Shown here piece after piece: positions 1-11,352 of a stretch of DNA of 64,000 bases (the first letter of the stretch is position 1; each line of letters starts with the position of its first letter). Both the position numbers and the translations under genes were made by a program. Source of the DNA: Gordonia lacunae (lineage in GTDB: Bacteria > Actinomycetota > Actinomycetes > Mycobacteriales > Mycobacteriaceae); assembly GCF_002149015.1 (NCBI RefSeq), contig NZ_NGFO01000015.1:1-64000 (forward strand). Reading direction: 5' to 3'. The notes under the pieces were generated by a model that worked only from the letters and a program-made list of their open reading frames with translations, was not told the DNA's origin and made no database searches.

Positions 1-11
1 CCTCATGCCTC

Positions 12-695
12 ATGCTCATCCAGCGCGCGGTGGCGGACTCGATCATCACCTGCGATCTGCCGGCCGCGTCGCGCCCAGAGACCGACCGGGAGACCTCACC
101 CACGCGCCGCCTCCCCGCCTCCCGTCGCGAGCGGATCCTCGACGCCGCCACCGAACTGTTCTCCGAGCGCGGTTTCCCCGACGTCCGCATCGACGAGATC
201 GCACGCGCCGCGGACGTCTCGATCACCACGCTGTATCAAGAGGTCTCCGGCAAGGCCGACCTCCTCCGGGCGGTCCTGTGGCGCGGTGTGCAGGGAATCC
301 TCTACGTGTCCGGTCATGCACTCACCCGCGCTGCCGCCCCCGATGCCCTCGACGCGCTGATCCGGGTGTTCGTCGAGTACTCCCTGGGCACGCACGGGCG
401 CATCATGCCGGTCTTCACCAGCGACCTGATGTACCTGCCCGACGCCGAGCAGACGCAACTCCGGAACGCGCAGGCGGACTACCGCGCCGAATGGATCGAC
501 GCGATCCGATCCCGGAACCCGCTGCTGACGGCGGCCGACGCGAATGCTCTCGCGCAGGCGCTCTTCGGCTTCACCTGCGAGGTCATCGAGTCACCGGAGT
601 TGCGCTCTCGGCCCGGCATCGCGGACGACCTCACGGCGATCGCCTGGGCGATCCTGGACCCCGCCGGGTTGCGTGGAGCGCCGCCCGCGTCCTGA
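12..695 (+). CDS. TetR-family transcriptional regulator
   Basis: A 227-residue protein with a TetR-type N-terminal helix-turn-helix. Residues about 38-85 contain RRERILDAATELFSERGF and a recognition helix around VSITTLYQ. The rest is helical and Ala/Leu-rich, as expected of a ligand-binding and dimerisation domain. The ligand cannot be told from sequence. The ATG at 12 is the first start visible, but the frame stays open to the window edge, so the true start could lie outside; the 35 or so residues before the HTH look unstructured, so a start further in is also possible. It ends 19 bp before pepN on the same strand. No operator can be seen because its upstream DNA is missing. Confidence 0.8.
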   Translation: MLIQRAVADSIITCDLPAASRPETDRETSPTRRLPASRRERILDAATELFSERGFPDVRIDEIARAADVSITTLYQEVSGKADLLRAVLWRGVQGILYVSGHALTRAAAPDALDALIRVFVEYSLGTHGRIMPVFTSDLMYLPDAEQTQLRNAQADYRAEWIDAIRSRNPLLTAADANALAQALFGFTCEVIESPELRSRPGIADDLTAIAWAILDPAGLRGAPPAS

Positions 696-714
696 GCTGG
701 ATAAGCTGGCCTGC

Positions 715-3318
<2,604 letters not shown>

Positions 3319-3331
3319 ACCGGCTCCTGGG

Positions 3332-4012
3332 TCAGCGCCGTCGCCAGCGGTAGCGCACCTGCGGGCGGCCCGCCGAGCCGTATTCGGTGTCGCGTTCGAG
3401 GACGTGGTCGTCGGCGAGCCGCTCGAGGTAGCGCCATGCGGTGACCCGCGACGATCCGAGGGCGCGGGCGACCTCGGAGGCGGTGAGCCCGTCGGAGCTG
3501 TCGCGGACCGCCCGGCTCACCGCGTCCTCGGTCTGCGGCGCGGCGCCCTTCTTCGCCGACCGGCGGGTGTCGCTCGTGCGCAGTTCGGCGAGCGCCCGAT
3601 CGACATCTCGCTGGCTGACCGCGTCGGCGTCCCCGGTGAGCGCCTCGCGGTACCGCAGATACTGCTCGATCTTCTCCCGGAACGCGGCGAAGGTGAACGG
3701 TTTCAGCAGGTAGAGGAGCACTCCGCGCGACATCGCGCTGCGCACCGTCGCGAGGTCGCGCTGGGCGGTGATCGCGATGACGTCGGGCGCCGGGCGCACA
3801 CCCGACAGTGCGGAGGCGAGGTCGACCCCGCGGGCGTCGGGCAGACCCAGGTCGAGCAGAACCAGGTCCACCGGTCCGGCGGTCGCCATCCGGAGAGCCT
3901 CCTGCGCCGTGGACACCGCGCCCACGACCTCGAACCCGCCCAGTCGCACGAGATAGTCGCGGTGCGCCTCGGCGATCACCGGCTCGTCCTCGACGATCAG
4001 GACGCGGATCAT
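3332..4012 (-). CDS. CitB/DpiA-type response regulator
   Basis: A 226-residue cytoplasmic response regulator. The receiver domain (residues 1-120) has the acidic cluster in VEDEP, phospho-acceptor Asp54 in LLDLGLPD, and Lys104 in LLKPF. The C-terminal half carries a winged-helix-like HTH (LTASEVARALGSSRVTAWRYL), as in regulators paired with CitA/DcuS kinases. The frame extends further upstream, but the homologous N-terminus MIRVLIVEDE starts at ATG 4012, which overlaps the kinase stop by 4 bp, so the pair is translationally coupled. The divergent neighbour is a C4-dicarboxylate symporter, its probable target. A weak inverted repeat with flanking direct repeats in the promoter gap is a candidate binding site. 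Confidence 0.92.
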   Translation of the reverse strand: MIRVLIVEDEPVIAEAHRDYLVRLGGFEVVGAVSTAQEALRMATAGPVDLVLLDLGLPDARGVDLASALSGVRPAPDVIAITAQRDLATVRSAMSRGVLLYLLKPFTFAAFREKIEQYLRYREALTGDADAVSQRDVDRALAELRTSDTRRSAKKGAAPQTEDAVSRAVRDSSDGLTASEVARALGSSRVTAWRYLERLADDHVLERDTEYGSAGRPQVRYRWRRR

Positions 4013-5571
4013 GATCGGCTCGCCCCCTGGTCGTCGGCGCGCATACGCACCGTGATGACCGAACCGTAGGTGTTCTCGGCGCTCATCGTCCCGTGCCGGC
4101 GCGCGACGACCTGGGCGACGAGCGCGAGACCGAGCCCGCGGCCGGCGGCGTCGCCACCCGCCTTGGTCGAGTAGCCCCGGGTGGTCGCGCGCTTGAACAG
4201 TTCGGCGTCCATGCCGGTTCCGCTGTCGGCGACGACGATGTCGAGCATGCGGTCGTCCCCGACGACGGTCACCTCGACCCACGGGTCGGCCGGATCACAG
4301 GCGTCGAGGGCGTTGTCGATCAGGTTGCCCACGACCGTGATCATCTCGCCGGGTGTGAGAATCCGGGTGGCGGCGTCACTCACCTGCGACTCCTCGGTCA
4401 GCGACAGCGGGATTCCGCGCTCGGCGGCCTGGGCGGTCTTGCCCAGCAGCAGGGCGACCAGCGCGGGTTCGGCCACCGCCTGGGTCATCCGGTCGATGAG
4501 CTGCTGGGACAACTCGAACTCGGTGGTCGCGAGTCGGACCGCCTCGTCGGGCCGGCCCATCTCGACCAGCGCGACGATCGTGTGCAACCGGTTGGCGGCC
4601 TCGTGTGCCTGCGATCGGAGAGCCTCGGCGAAGCGCGTCATCGAGTCGAGTTCGCCCATCGCCTCCTCGAGCTCGGTGCGGTCGCGGATGGTCACCACCG
4701 ACGACCTGCGGCGGCCCGACACCGGGGAACGGCTCACCAGCAGCACCCGGCCCCGGTCGGCATAGGTCACGTCCGTCTCCTCGTCGCCGTCGGTGAGGAA
4801 CGCCGGCAGGTCGTCGGGGGACGTGTCGGCCTCGATCCCGAGCAGGCGACGCGCCTCGGAGTTGACGAGGGCGGGTCGCCCGTCCTCCACCACGACCAAC
4901 CCCTCCCGCACGGACCGCAGCACGGCGTCGTGATGGTCATACATCAACCGGAGTTCCCCGGGCGCCAGACCGCCGGTCTGCCGCAGCAGGCGTCGCCGAA
5001 TCCACCACACACCGCCCACTGCGGTGGCCAGCGCGGCGAACGCGGCGAGTGCGATGAGGGGCAGCTGACCACGCCAGGCCGAGGTCAGCGTGCGCTGCGT
5101 GATCCCGGCGGCGACCATCCCCACCACGCGACCGTCCGGGGTGCGGACCGGCGCGATCGTGCGGATGGACGGCCCGAGGGTGCCGGTGTAGTTCTCGGTG
5201 ACGGTCTGCCCCCGCAGGGCGGCATCGATGCTGCCCAGGTACGGCTCACCGATGCGGGTGGGATCGGTGTGGGTGTAGCGGGTCCGGTCCGGTGCGAGCA
5301 CGGTGATGAAAGCGATCCCGGTCGCCGCGCGAACGCGTTCGGTGACCGGCTGGAGCACCGCACTCGGGTCCGCGGAGGTGAGTGCGGCGACGGTCGACGG
5401 CGACTCCGCGAGGCTGACCGCCACCGCGGTGACCTCGGCCCGCGCCGCGCGGTTCCCGTCGATCCGGGCGTCGACAGCCGCGAGGACGCTCTCGGCCACG
5501 ACGACCACCGCGAACACCGCCAGCGCGAGGGCCGCGACCTGCCCGGCGAGCGTTCGCGGGTACCAGCGCAT
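4009..5571 (-). CDS. CitA/DcuS-type sensor histidine kinase
   Basis: A 520-residue membrane kinase expected to sense extracellular di- or tricarboxylates. TM1 is about residues 12-34, followed by a periplasmic PAS/Cache-like domain, TM2 (IALAAFAALATAVGGVWWI, about 175-195), a cytoplasmic PAS segment and the kinase core. The H-box has the CitA-family form (RSQAHEAANRLH, with the phospho-His in QAHE). The N-box is GNLIDNALDA, and the G-boxes are DSGTGM and GLGLAL. ATG 5571 (MRWYPRTLAG) sits just before TM1. The frame stays open 24 codons upstream, but that part overlaps promoter DNA shared with the divergent transporter. The substrate is inferred from the neighbour, not from binding residues. 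Confidence 0.92.
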   Translation of the reverse strand: MRWYPRTLAGQVAALALAVFAVVVVAESVLAAVDARIDGNRAARAEVTAVAVSLAESPSTVAALTSADPSAVLQPVTERVRAATGIAFITVLAPDRTRYTHTDPTRIGEPYLGSIDAALRGQTVTENYTGTLGPSIRTIAPVRTPDGRVVGMVAAGITQRTLTSAWRGQLPLIALAAFAALATAVGGVWWIRRRLLRQTGGLAPGELRLMYDHHDAVLRSVREGLVVVEDGRPALVNSEARRLLGIEADTSPDDLPAFLTDGDEETDVTYADRGRVLLVSRSPVSGRRRSSVVTIRDRTELEEAMGELDSMTRFAEALRSQAHEAANRLHTIVALVEMGRPDEAVRLATTEFELSQQLIDRMTQAVAEPALVALLLGKTAQAAERGIPLSLTEESQVSDAATRILTPGEMITVVGNLIDNALDACDPADPWVEVTVVGDDRMLDIVVADSGTGMDAELFKRATTRGYSTKAGGDAAGRGLGLALVAQVVARRHGTMSAENTYGSVITVRMRADDQGASRS

Positions 5572-5607
5572 TCCTGCCGACCTCGTTCCCTGTCTGAACG
5601 TAATGAA

Positions 5608-5645
5608 CACAATCGTGACCCGCGTCACCCCATCGGGCCACAATC
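5608..5645. promoter_or_regulatory. Candidate operator between citAB-like genes and dctA-like gene
   Basis: The 115-bp divergent gap holds an inverted repeat GTGAC-CCGC-GTCAC (5615-5628). It is flanked by two direct copies of CACAATC at 5608-5614 and 5639-5645, 31 bp apart, which is about three helical turns. The arrangement suits a dimeric response regulator controlling the symporter. The arms are only 5 bp, so this is suggestive. Confidence 0.4.
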
Positions 5646-5686
5646 CTAATCACTGTTGTCCGAGGTGTACGAGGAGAGAATCACCG

Positions 5687-7123
5687 ATGAACATTCGAGG
5701 CAGGTCCGGCGGCTCACCGGCCGGAGAAGGTTCCGATCCGATCGCGACCACGCCTGACGATACGGCCGATGCGCCGACGCCGGCCAAGCGGGATCGCACC
5801 CATTGGCTCTACATCGGCGTCATCATCGCGGTGGTCGCGGGTGTCGTGGTGGGGCTGGTCGCACCCGGCGTCGGCAAAGACCTCGGGGTGCTCGGCACGA
5901 TGTTCGTCAGCCTGATCAAGATGATGATCGCCCCGGTCATCTTCTGCACGATCGTGCTCGGCATCGGTTCGGTCCGCAAGGCGGCGACGGTCGGCAAGGT
6001 CGGCGGACTCGCCTTCGTCTATTTCCTCGCGATGTCGACCGTCGCGCTGGCCATCGGCCTGGTCGTCGGCAACATCATCCAGCCGGGCGACGGCCTCAAC
6101 ATCGAGTCGGTGTCGGGCAAGGGCCAGGCACTGGCCGACGACGCACACGAGTCCGGCGGCACGCTGGACTTCATCCAGGGCATCATCCCGGAGTCGATGC
6201 TGTCCGCCCTGACCGAGGGCAGCGTGCTGCAGGCCCTCTTCGTCGCTCTGCTCGTCGGTTTCGCGATCCAGGCCATGGGCCGCACCGGCGAACCGATCCT
6301 GACCGCGGTCTCCTACTTCCAGAAGCTCGTCTTCAAGGTGCTGACGATGGTGCTCTGGGTGGCCCCGATCGGCGCGTTCGGCGCGATCGCCAGCGTCGTC
6401 GGACAGACCGGCTGGGCGGCGGTCCAGCAGCTGCTGACGCTGATGCTCGCCTTCTACCTGACCTGTCTGGTGTTCGTCTTCGGCGTGCTCGGCGTGATGC
6501 TGAGGACGGTGTCGGGTGTCTCGATCTTCAAGCTCGTTCGCTACCTCGCCCGCGAATACCTGCTCATCTTCGCGACGTCGTCGTCGGAGTCCGCACTGCC
6601 TCGCCTCATCGCGAAGATGGAACACCTCGGGGTGGAGAAGACAACCGTCGGCGTCGTGGTGCCGACCGGATACTCGTTCAATCTCGACGGGACCGCCATC
6701 TACCTCACCATGGCGTCGATCTTCATCGCCGATGCGATGGGCGACCCGCTGTCGGTCGGGGAACAGATCGGCCTGCTCGCCTTCATGATCATCGCCTCCA
6801 AGGGCGCCGCGGGTGTCAGCGGTGCGGGCCTGGCCACGCTCGCCGGTGGATTGCAGGCCCATCGTCCCGACATGCTCGACGGGGTCGGCCTCATCGTCGG
6901 TATCGACCGGTTCATGTCGGAGGCCCGCGCGGTCACCAACTTCTCCGGCAACGCGGTCGCGACGCTGCTCGTCGGCTCGTGGACCAGCACGGTCGACAAG
7001 CAGCGCGTCGACGACGTGCTGTCGGGCCGTGAACCGTTCGACGAGACCAACATGGTCGATGACGAACTCGACGGGGACGCCACGACCCCGCGCGGCGCCC
7101 ACGAGAAGGTCCTCACCCACTGA
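5687..7123 (+). CDS. DctA-type dicarboxylate/cation symporter (DAACS family)
   Basis: A 478-residue inner-membrane secondary transporter, predicted to import C4-dicarboxylates with protons or sodium. It has multiple hydrophobic segments from about residue 43. Family signatures are the serine-rich SSSESALPRL re-entrant loop, PTGYSFNLDGTAIYLT, and the GLATLAGGL and FSGNAVATLLVG segments near the C-terminus. ATG 5687 is preceded by GAGGAGAG about 8 bp upstream. The open frame upstream overlaps the divergent kinase and was rejected. A hydrophilic N-terminal tail of about 40 residues precedes TM1 and is longer than in enterobacterial DctA. It is divergent from the CitA/CitB-like pair. A glutamate or other dicarboxylate substrate is possible. 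Confidence 0.92.
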   Translation: MNIRGRSGGSPAGEGSDPIATTPDDTADAPTPAKRDRTHWLYIGVIIAVVAGVVVGLVAPGVGKDLGVLGTMFVSLIKMMIAPVIFCTIVLGIGSVRKAATVGKVGGLAFVYFLAMSTVALAIGLVVGNIIQPGDGLNIESVSGKGQALADDAHESGGTLDFIQGIIPESMLSALTEGSVLQALFVALLVGFAIQAMGRTGEPILTAVSYFQKLVFKVLTMVLWVAPIGAFGAIASVVGQTGWAAVQQLLTLMLAFYLTCLVFVFGVLGVMLRTVSGVSIFKLVRYLAREYLLIFATSSSESALPRLIAKMEHLGVEKTTVGVVVPTGYSFNLDGTAIYLTMASIFIADAMGDPLSVGEQIGLLAFMIIASKGAAGVSGAGLATLAGGLQAHRPDMLDGVGLIVGIDRFMSEARAVTNFSGNAVATLLVGSWTSTVDKQRVDDVLSGREPFDETNMVDDELDGDATTPRGAHEKVLTH

Positions 7124-7142
7124 GGCAGACGCCACGGCAACG

Positions 7143-7178
7143 ACGAGGCCGCCCCACCGGAAGGTGGGGCGGCCTCGT
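7143..7178. terminator. Perfect 16-bp stem-loop after the dctA-like gene
   Basis: The arm ACGAGGCCGCCCCACC (7143-7158), a GGAA tetraloop and the exact complementary arm (7163-7178) form a very stable hairpin between convergent genes. There is no T tract, which is common in actinomycete terminators. It probably works in both directions, ending the transporter transcript and the minus-strand small-gene transcript that stops at 7200. Confidence 0.8.
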
Positions 7179-7199
7179 GGTCTGTGCGGGTGCGGGCGG

Positions 7200-7694
7200 T
7201 CAGCTCGCGGCGGCGGCGGTGGCCATCACACGCAGTGCGGCGATCAGCCCGTCGATCAGGTTGCCCTGGCGGAAGCCGGTGACTGCGGCGGTGACGCCCA
7301 GGGCGGCCACGCGGTCGTTCACGCGGCTCGACACCAGGCTGCCGGAGACGATGACCACGTCGCGCGTGTTCGGCGAGACGGCGATCAGGGTGCCGTAGGC
7401 GGGCTCCGGCGACTTCGCGAGGATCGCGCGCGCACTGGCCTCGACGTCGCCGTCGAGATCGCCGATGTACACCGAGAACCGGACGAGGGCCTTCTCGCTG
7501 GCGGCTTTCAGCGTGTCGTCGAGCGCGATCAGATCGCGCTTGCTGAACGGCGGCGTCGTCGGCGAGTCACCGGGATAGCGCGCCGCGGAGATGCGACCAC
7601 TGTTGGTGAACACCGCGCCCACGGGCAGTTCGGCGGCCGACCGGGCGGCGACCTCGGCGCTCACATTCGCGTGCGTAACCTCACCACTTGCCAC
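7200..7694 (-). CDS. DUF5130-like protein, TPM-domain resemblance
   Basis: A 164-residue protein resembling the actinobacterial DUF5130 family (TPM-like fold). Function is not established and I assign none. It has no obvious signal peptide. The sequence alternates acidic helix (LDDTLKAASEKALVRFSVYIGDLDG) with beta-rich segments (RDVVIVSGSLVSSRVNDRVAALGV) and ends in an Ala-rich tail. The frame is open to 7862, but that region overlaps the upstream small gene. GTG 7694 is preceded by GGGAG at a suitable distance and overlaps that gene by 14 bp, implying translational coupling. It lies in the segment between pepN and glbO, where mycobacteria also carry short conserved hypotheticals. Confidence 0.7.
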   Translation of the reverse strand: MASGEVTHANVSAEVAARSAAELPVGAVFTNSGRISAARYPGDSPTTPPFSKRDLIALDDTLKAASEKALVRFSVYIGDLDGDVEASARAILAKSPEPAYGTLIAVSPNTRDVVIVSGSLVSSRVNDRVAALGVTAAVTGFRQGNLIDGLIAALRVMATAAAAS

Positions 7695-7935
7695 TGGCCG
7701 AACTCCCGTCAACGTCGCTGGGCTCCGCATGCCGCGGAAGTGCCATCGGTTCGATGTCGGTGGCACTGAAGAGAAGCGGTGCATGCTCCCACTGCTGGTC
7801 GAGGGTGTACTCCTTGACCTTCGGGTACTTGACCCCGGAGGAGAACACCATCGCGACAACACAGAGCAGCACGAAGAGCACCGTCACGATCGTGACTGGC
7901 ACTCCGATGGGGACGATCAGGCTGTCGACGTCCAT
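7681..7935 (-). CDS. Small single-pass membrane protein, unknown function
   Basis: An 84-residue protein with one strong N-terminal membrane segment (residues about 8-31, VPIGVPVTIVTVLFVLLCVV) and a polar C-terminus of about 50 residues. The tail contains the tract YPKVKEYTLDQQWEHAP, which looks conserved in character. No enzymatic motif is visible. It overlaps the DUF5130-like gene, so the two are probably an operon and may act together at the membrane. The start ATG 7935 is the only one that keeps the whole membrane helix. Confidence 0.75.
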   Translation of the reverse strand: MDVDSLIVPIGVPVTIVTVLFVLLCVVAMVFSSGVKYPKVKEYTLDQQWEHAPLLFSATDIEPMALPRHAEPSDVDGSSASGKW

Positions 7936-8032
7936 GTCACCCTTTCGATGGTCGTGCCGGACCCGCCCGGTTGTCGGCGCAGGTCATCGTTCATCAATCT
8001 AACCCACCGGACACCGCCCGGCGCACCGGGGC

Positions 8033-8194
8033 CTACAGCGCGTCGTAGACGTGCGAGACGACCTCGTGCGCCCGGTGGACGCCTCACGCGGCGCCCGCGC
8101 CGATGTACCGCGGCCAGGCCGGATCGACGTCGTCGATCGTCGCGAGCAACCGCCCGTGCGTCCGGTCGCGGCGCATCAGCGCGACCCGGATCAT
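8033..8194 (-). pseudogene. Small ORF (54 codons) interrupted by in-frame TGA
   Basis: On the minus strand, ATG 8194 opens a frame encoding MIRVALMRRDRTHGRLLATI and continuing through DDVDPAWPRYIGAGAA, then a TGA at 8086-8084. The same frame resumes as GVHRAHEVVSHVYDAL before TAG at 8035-8033. Both halves look like ordinary soluble protein (acidic and aromatic residues, no low complexity), so one small gene of about 53 residues broken by a nonsense change is plausible. A genuine 36-residue product is the alternative. The rest of the 7936-8319 gap contains nothing I can support as a gene. Confidence 0.35.
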
Positions 8195-8319
8195 CGGTCG
8201 CCCCCGACGAGCCCGAGTCCATCAGGCCACGCTCCCCGTGACGCCGGTGTCACGGTGTCGGGCCAGCTCACAGCTCTGGCTCGGCCGCCACGTTGAGACA
8301 CGCGGCCGGGGTGAGGACA

Positions 8320-8766
8320 ATGGTCGAGGTGACTGGCGAACCCAACACATCCCCTCCGACCCCACCGGCGCCGGAGACCCCGGCGCGGACCTTCTACGAC
8401 GAGGTCGGCGGCGCCGAGACGTTCCGGCGCCTCACCGCTGCGTTCTACGCCGAGGTGGCGCGCGACGAGGTGCTGCGACCGCTGTATCCCGAGGAGGATC
8501 TCGGGCCTGCCGAGCGTCGTATGCGGATGTTCCTCGAGCAGTACTGGGGCGGGCCCCGGACCTACTCCGATGAGCGCGGCCACCCCCGACTCCGCATGCG
8601 TCACAACCCGTTCCGTGTCGGGCCGATCGAGCGGGACGCCTGGCTCCGCTGCATGCACACCGCGATCGCCTCCATCGACGACGAGACCCTCGACGCGCCG
8701 CATCGCCGGGCATTGACCGACTACATGGAGATGGCGGCGCAATCGATGATGAATTCGCCCATCTGA
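8320..8766 (+). CDS. glbO: Truncated haemoglobin, group II (trHbO)
   Basis: A 148-residue group II truncated haemoglobin, expected to bind haem and oxygen in the cytoplasm. Diagnostic features are the proximal His in RLRMRHNPF, the [17 protein letters not shown] loop, the G8 Trp in [13 protein letters not shown] and the C-terminal helix [15 protein letters not shown] 8320 ([11 protein letters not shown]) was chosen. A TTG nine codons upstream is in frame but gives no conserved residues. A Pro-rich tail of about 22 residues precedes the globin fold. Position next to the alpha-glucosidase and downstream of pepN matches the mycobacterial glbO locus. Confidence 0.95.
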   Translation: MVEVTGEPNTSPPTPPAPETPARTFYDEVGGAETFRRLTAAFYAEVARDEVLRPLYPEEDLGPAERRMRMFLEQYWGGPRTYSDERGHPRLRMRHNPFRVGPIERDAWLRCMHTAIASIDDETLDAPHRRALTDYMEMAAQSMMNSPI

Positions 8767-8843
8767 GTGCGGTTTCCCTCCCGACACGCCGCCCGACTCG
8801 CCGACTGACCTGGATTTCTCCGAGAAAACTCAGGTAGGGCACA

Positions 8844-10649
8844 ATGACCACGGTGAGCGACGAGACACCAGATGTTGTCCCCGCCGAGCCAACTGGCGGG
8901 GGTCAGCCCGAGGACGCGCCGTACGACGACGGCGCGATCGAGTCGGATGTCGATGCGCTCGACGAGCCGGCCCCGACCGAGTCGGTCGCCGACGCGGCGA
9001 TCGTGGCGGCGGACACACCGGTCGCACGGCCCGTTGTGCCCCAGCTGGATCCGTCCGACACCTCGTGGTGGAAGTCCGCGGTCTTCTACCAGATCTATCC
9101 GCGCTCGTTCTCCGATCTCGACGGCGACGGGGTGGGCGACCTCGCCGGGGTCATCGACAAACTCGGCTATCTCGAACTGCTCGGAGTCGATGCGATCTGG
9201 CTCAGTCCGATCATGGCCTCCCCCATGGCCGATCATGGTTACGACGTCTCCGATCCGCGCGACATCGATCCCCTCTTCGGCGATCTCGAGGTGTTCGACG
9301 ACCTCGTCGCCGAGGCCCATGAGCGCGACATCCGCGTGACGATGGACCTCGTCCCCAATCACACGAGCGATCAGCACGAGTGGTTCGTCGCCGCACTCGC
9401 GTCGGCACCGGGCAGTTCCGAGCGCGAGCGGTACATCTTCCGCGACGGCCGCGGTGACGGCGGCGACGAGCCGCCGAACAACTGGCACAGCATCTTCGGT
9501 GGACCGGCCTGGACGCGCGTGACCGAGGCCGACGGTTCGCCGGGACAGTGGTACCTGCACATCTTCGCGACGGAACAGCCGGACCTGAACTGGGAGAACC
9601 CCGACGTCTTCGCCGATCTGGAGAAGACGCTGCGCTTCTGGCTCGACCGGGGCGTCGACGGTTTCCGCATCGACGTCGCGCACGGCATGGCCAAGCCCGC
9701 CGATCTACCGGACATGGATCTGTCGGCGACCAAACTCCTGCAGAACTCCGATGACGATCCGCGCTTCAACAACTATGCGGTACACGAGATCCACCGCAAG
9801 ATCCGCAAGGTCCTCGACGAGTACCCCGGCGCGGCCAATGTCGGCGAGATCTGGGTGAGCGACAACGAGCGGTTCGCCGAATATCTGCGGCCCGACGAGC
9901 TCCATCTCGGGTTCAACTTCCGACTCGCCAAGGCGCCGTTCGAATCCGGTGCGATCAGGGAGGCCATCGAGAACTCGCTCGACGCGGTCCTGTCGGTGTC
10001 GGGCACTCCCACGTGGACGCTGTCCAATCACGATGTCGCCCGGGAGGTCACCCGCTACGCGGTCGTCGATCCGGACTCCGGCGCGCTCGATCTCGAGCGG
10101 GGCACCCGGCGTGCCCGCGCGATGCTCGTCGTCGAAATGGCCTTGCCCGGAACGATCTTCCTCTACAACGGAGCCGAGCTGGGACTGCCCAACGTCGATG
10201 ACCTGCCGGACGACGCCCTGCAGGACCCGGTGTGGGAGCGTTCCGGACGCACCGAACGCGGACGCGACGGATGTCGCGTACCGATTCCCTGGGAAGGGAC
10301 CGAGCCCCCGTTCGGATTCAGCACATCGACCGACACCTGGTTGCCGATCCCGGCCTCGTGGCAGGCACTCACCGTCGAAGCCCAGCTCGAGGACGTAGGG
10401 TCGATGCTGTCGCTCTACCGCGCCGCCATCGACCTGCGCGTGTCTCGCCCGGAGTTCGCCGGTGACCACCTCGAGTGGTACGGCGCGCCCGAGGGGTGCC
10501 TGGCATTCCGTCGCTCCGAGGGCAGGCTGGTCTGTGCCCTGAACGCGGGCGAGGTGCCAGTACCCCTCCCACCCGGCGAATTGCTGCTCGTCAGTTCACC
10601 TCTGGTCGACGGCCTGCTCGCGCCGGACGCGGCGGCCTGGCTGGTGTGA
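8844..10649 (+). CDS. aglA: GH13 alpha-glucosidase
   Basis: A 601-residue glycoside hydrolase family 13 enzyme of the oligo-1,6-glucosidase/alpha-glucosidase type, acting on short alpha-glucosides in the cytosol. The barrel begins with WWKSAVFYQIYPRSFSD. Region I is DLVPNHTS. The nucleophile is Asp277 (DGFRIDVAHG), the acid/base Glu335 (NVGEIW), and the transition-state stabiliser Asp397 (SNHDVAREVTRY). The first 70 or so residues are an acidic, low-complexity extension not needed for the fold, so the true start could be nearer residue 65. ATG 8844 is the first start after the glbO gap. It follows glbO by 77 bp on the same strand, as in mycobacteria. Confidence 0.93.
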   Translation: MTTVSDETPDVVPAEPTGGGQPEDAPYDDGAIESDVDALDEPAPTESVADAAIVAADTPVARPVVPQLDPSDTSWWKSAVFYQIYPRSFSDLDGDGVGDLAGVIDKLGYLELLGVDAIWLSPIMASPMADHGYDVSDPRDIDPLFGDLEVFDDLVAEAHERDIRVTMDLVPNHTSDQHEWFVAALASAPGSSERERYIFRDGRGDGGDEPPNNWHSIFGGPAWTRVTEADGSPGQWYLHIFATEQPDLNWENPDVFADLEKTLRFWLDRGVDGFRIDVAHGMAKPADLPDMDLSATKLLQNSDDDPRFNNYAVHEIHRKIRKVLDEYPGAANVGEIWVSDNERFAEYLRPDELHLGFNFRLAKAPFESGAIREAIENSLDAVLSVSGTPTWTLSNHDVAREVTRYAVVDPDSGALDLERGTRRARAMLVVEMALPGTIFLYNGAELGLPNVDDLPDDALQDPVWERSGRTERGRDGCRVPIPWEGTEPPFGFSTSTDTWLPIPASWQALTVEAQLEDVGSMLSLYRAAIDLRVSRPEFAGDHLEWYGAPEGCLAFRRSEGRLVCALNAGEVPVPLPPGELLLVSSPLVDGLLAPDAAAWLV

Positions 10650-10662
10650 CGGGCCCGGCCGT

Positions 10663-11352
10663 CTAGTTCAGGACGGTGACCGCGAGATCGCGGTGACGGC
10701 GCTGGTACACCGACCCGAAGCGCGCATCGATCCGAATCCACGCCGCGGACATCCTGATTCGCACCGGCTCGTCGGCCGCGATCGCACCGGTGTCGGAGGT
10801 CTCGGTGACCGCGCGTCCGGCCTCGTCGCGGATGAACCCCATCCCGGTGAGGGCAAAGACCGACCTCATGTTCACCGCGGCCCGCAGTGCGCCGTCCGCG
10901 GACGTGACCTCCAGGACGTCCTGGTCGAGCAGCCCCGTTGCGGGACCGTGCCCGCTGCCTTCCTCGCGCGCGACCCGCGCTCCCTCCCGGGACAGTTCGA
11001 CGACGCTGCGGGCGGGGACGTCGTCGATGTGCCGGAAGCCGACCACTGCCGGAAGCGCCCCGCGCCAGGCACTGTCGAGCGAGAAGCCGGGATCGACCGC
11101 ATCGCCGGGGCCGGCCGCCTCCACGGCCGATCGCAGTGTCGACGCGTCGCACACCACGTCGGCCGGTGCGATCCGTCCGGTCACCGAACGCGTGGCCAGG
11201 ACGTCGAATCCGGTGTGTGCCCACAGGGCCACCAGTCCATCTGATCGCGCCACCACCCGGACGACCGCCGCGTCGTCGAGACGCACCGCGTGGGCCAGGA
11301 ATGCGAGGGCATTGGATCGGTCGGACGACGCGATCTCGATGAACCGCTCCAT
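10663..11352 (-). CDS. Conserved hypothetical protein of the glbO-gdh neighbourhood
   Basis: A 229-residue soluble protein without a recognised domain or catalytic motif. It has mixed alpha/beta composition and several Trp residues, and ends AVTVLN. The start ATG 11352 overlaps the thioesterase stop (TGATG), so the two genes are translationally coupled. Position between the alpha-glucosidase and the thioesterase corresponds to the mycobacterial hypothetical at this locus, which supports a real gene and orthology but gives no function. It converges on the alpha-glucosidase gene with a 13-bp gap. Confidence 0.75.
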   Translation of the reverse strand: MERFIEIASSDRSNALAFLAHAVRLDDAAVVRVVARSDGLVALWAHTGFDVLATRSVTGRIAPADVVCDASTLRSAVEAAGPGDAVDPGFSLDSAWRGALPAVVGFRHIDDVPARSVVELSREGARVAREEGSGHGPATGLLDQDVLEVTSADGALRAAVNMRSVFALTGMGFIRDEAGRAVTETSDTGAIAADEPVRIRMSAAWIRIDARFGSVYQRRHRDLAVTVLN

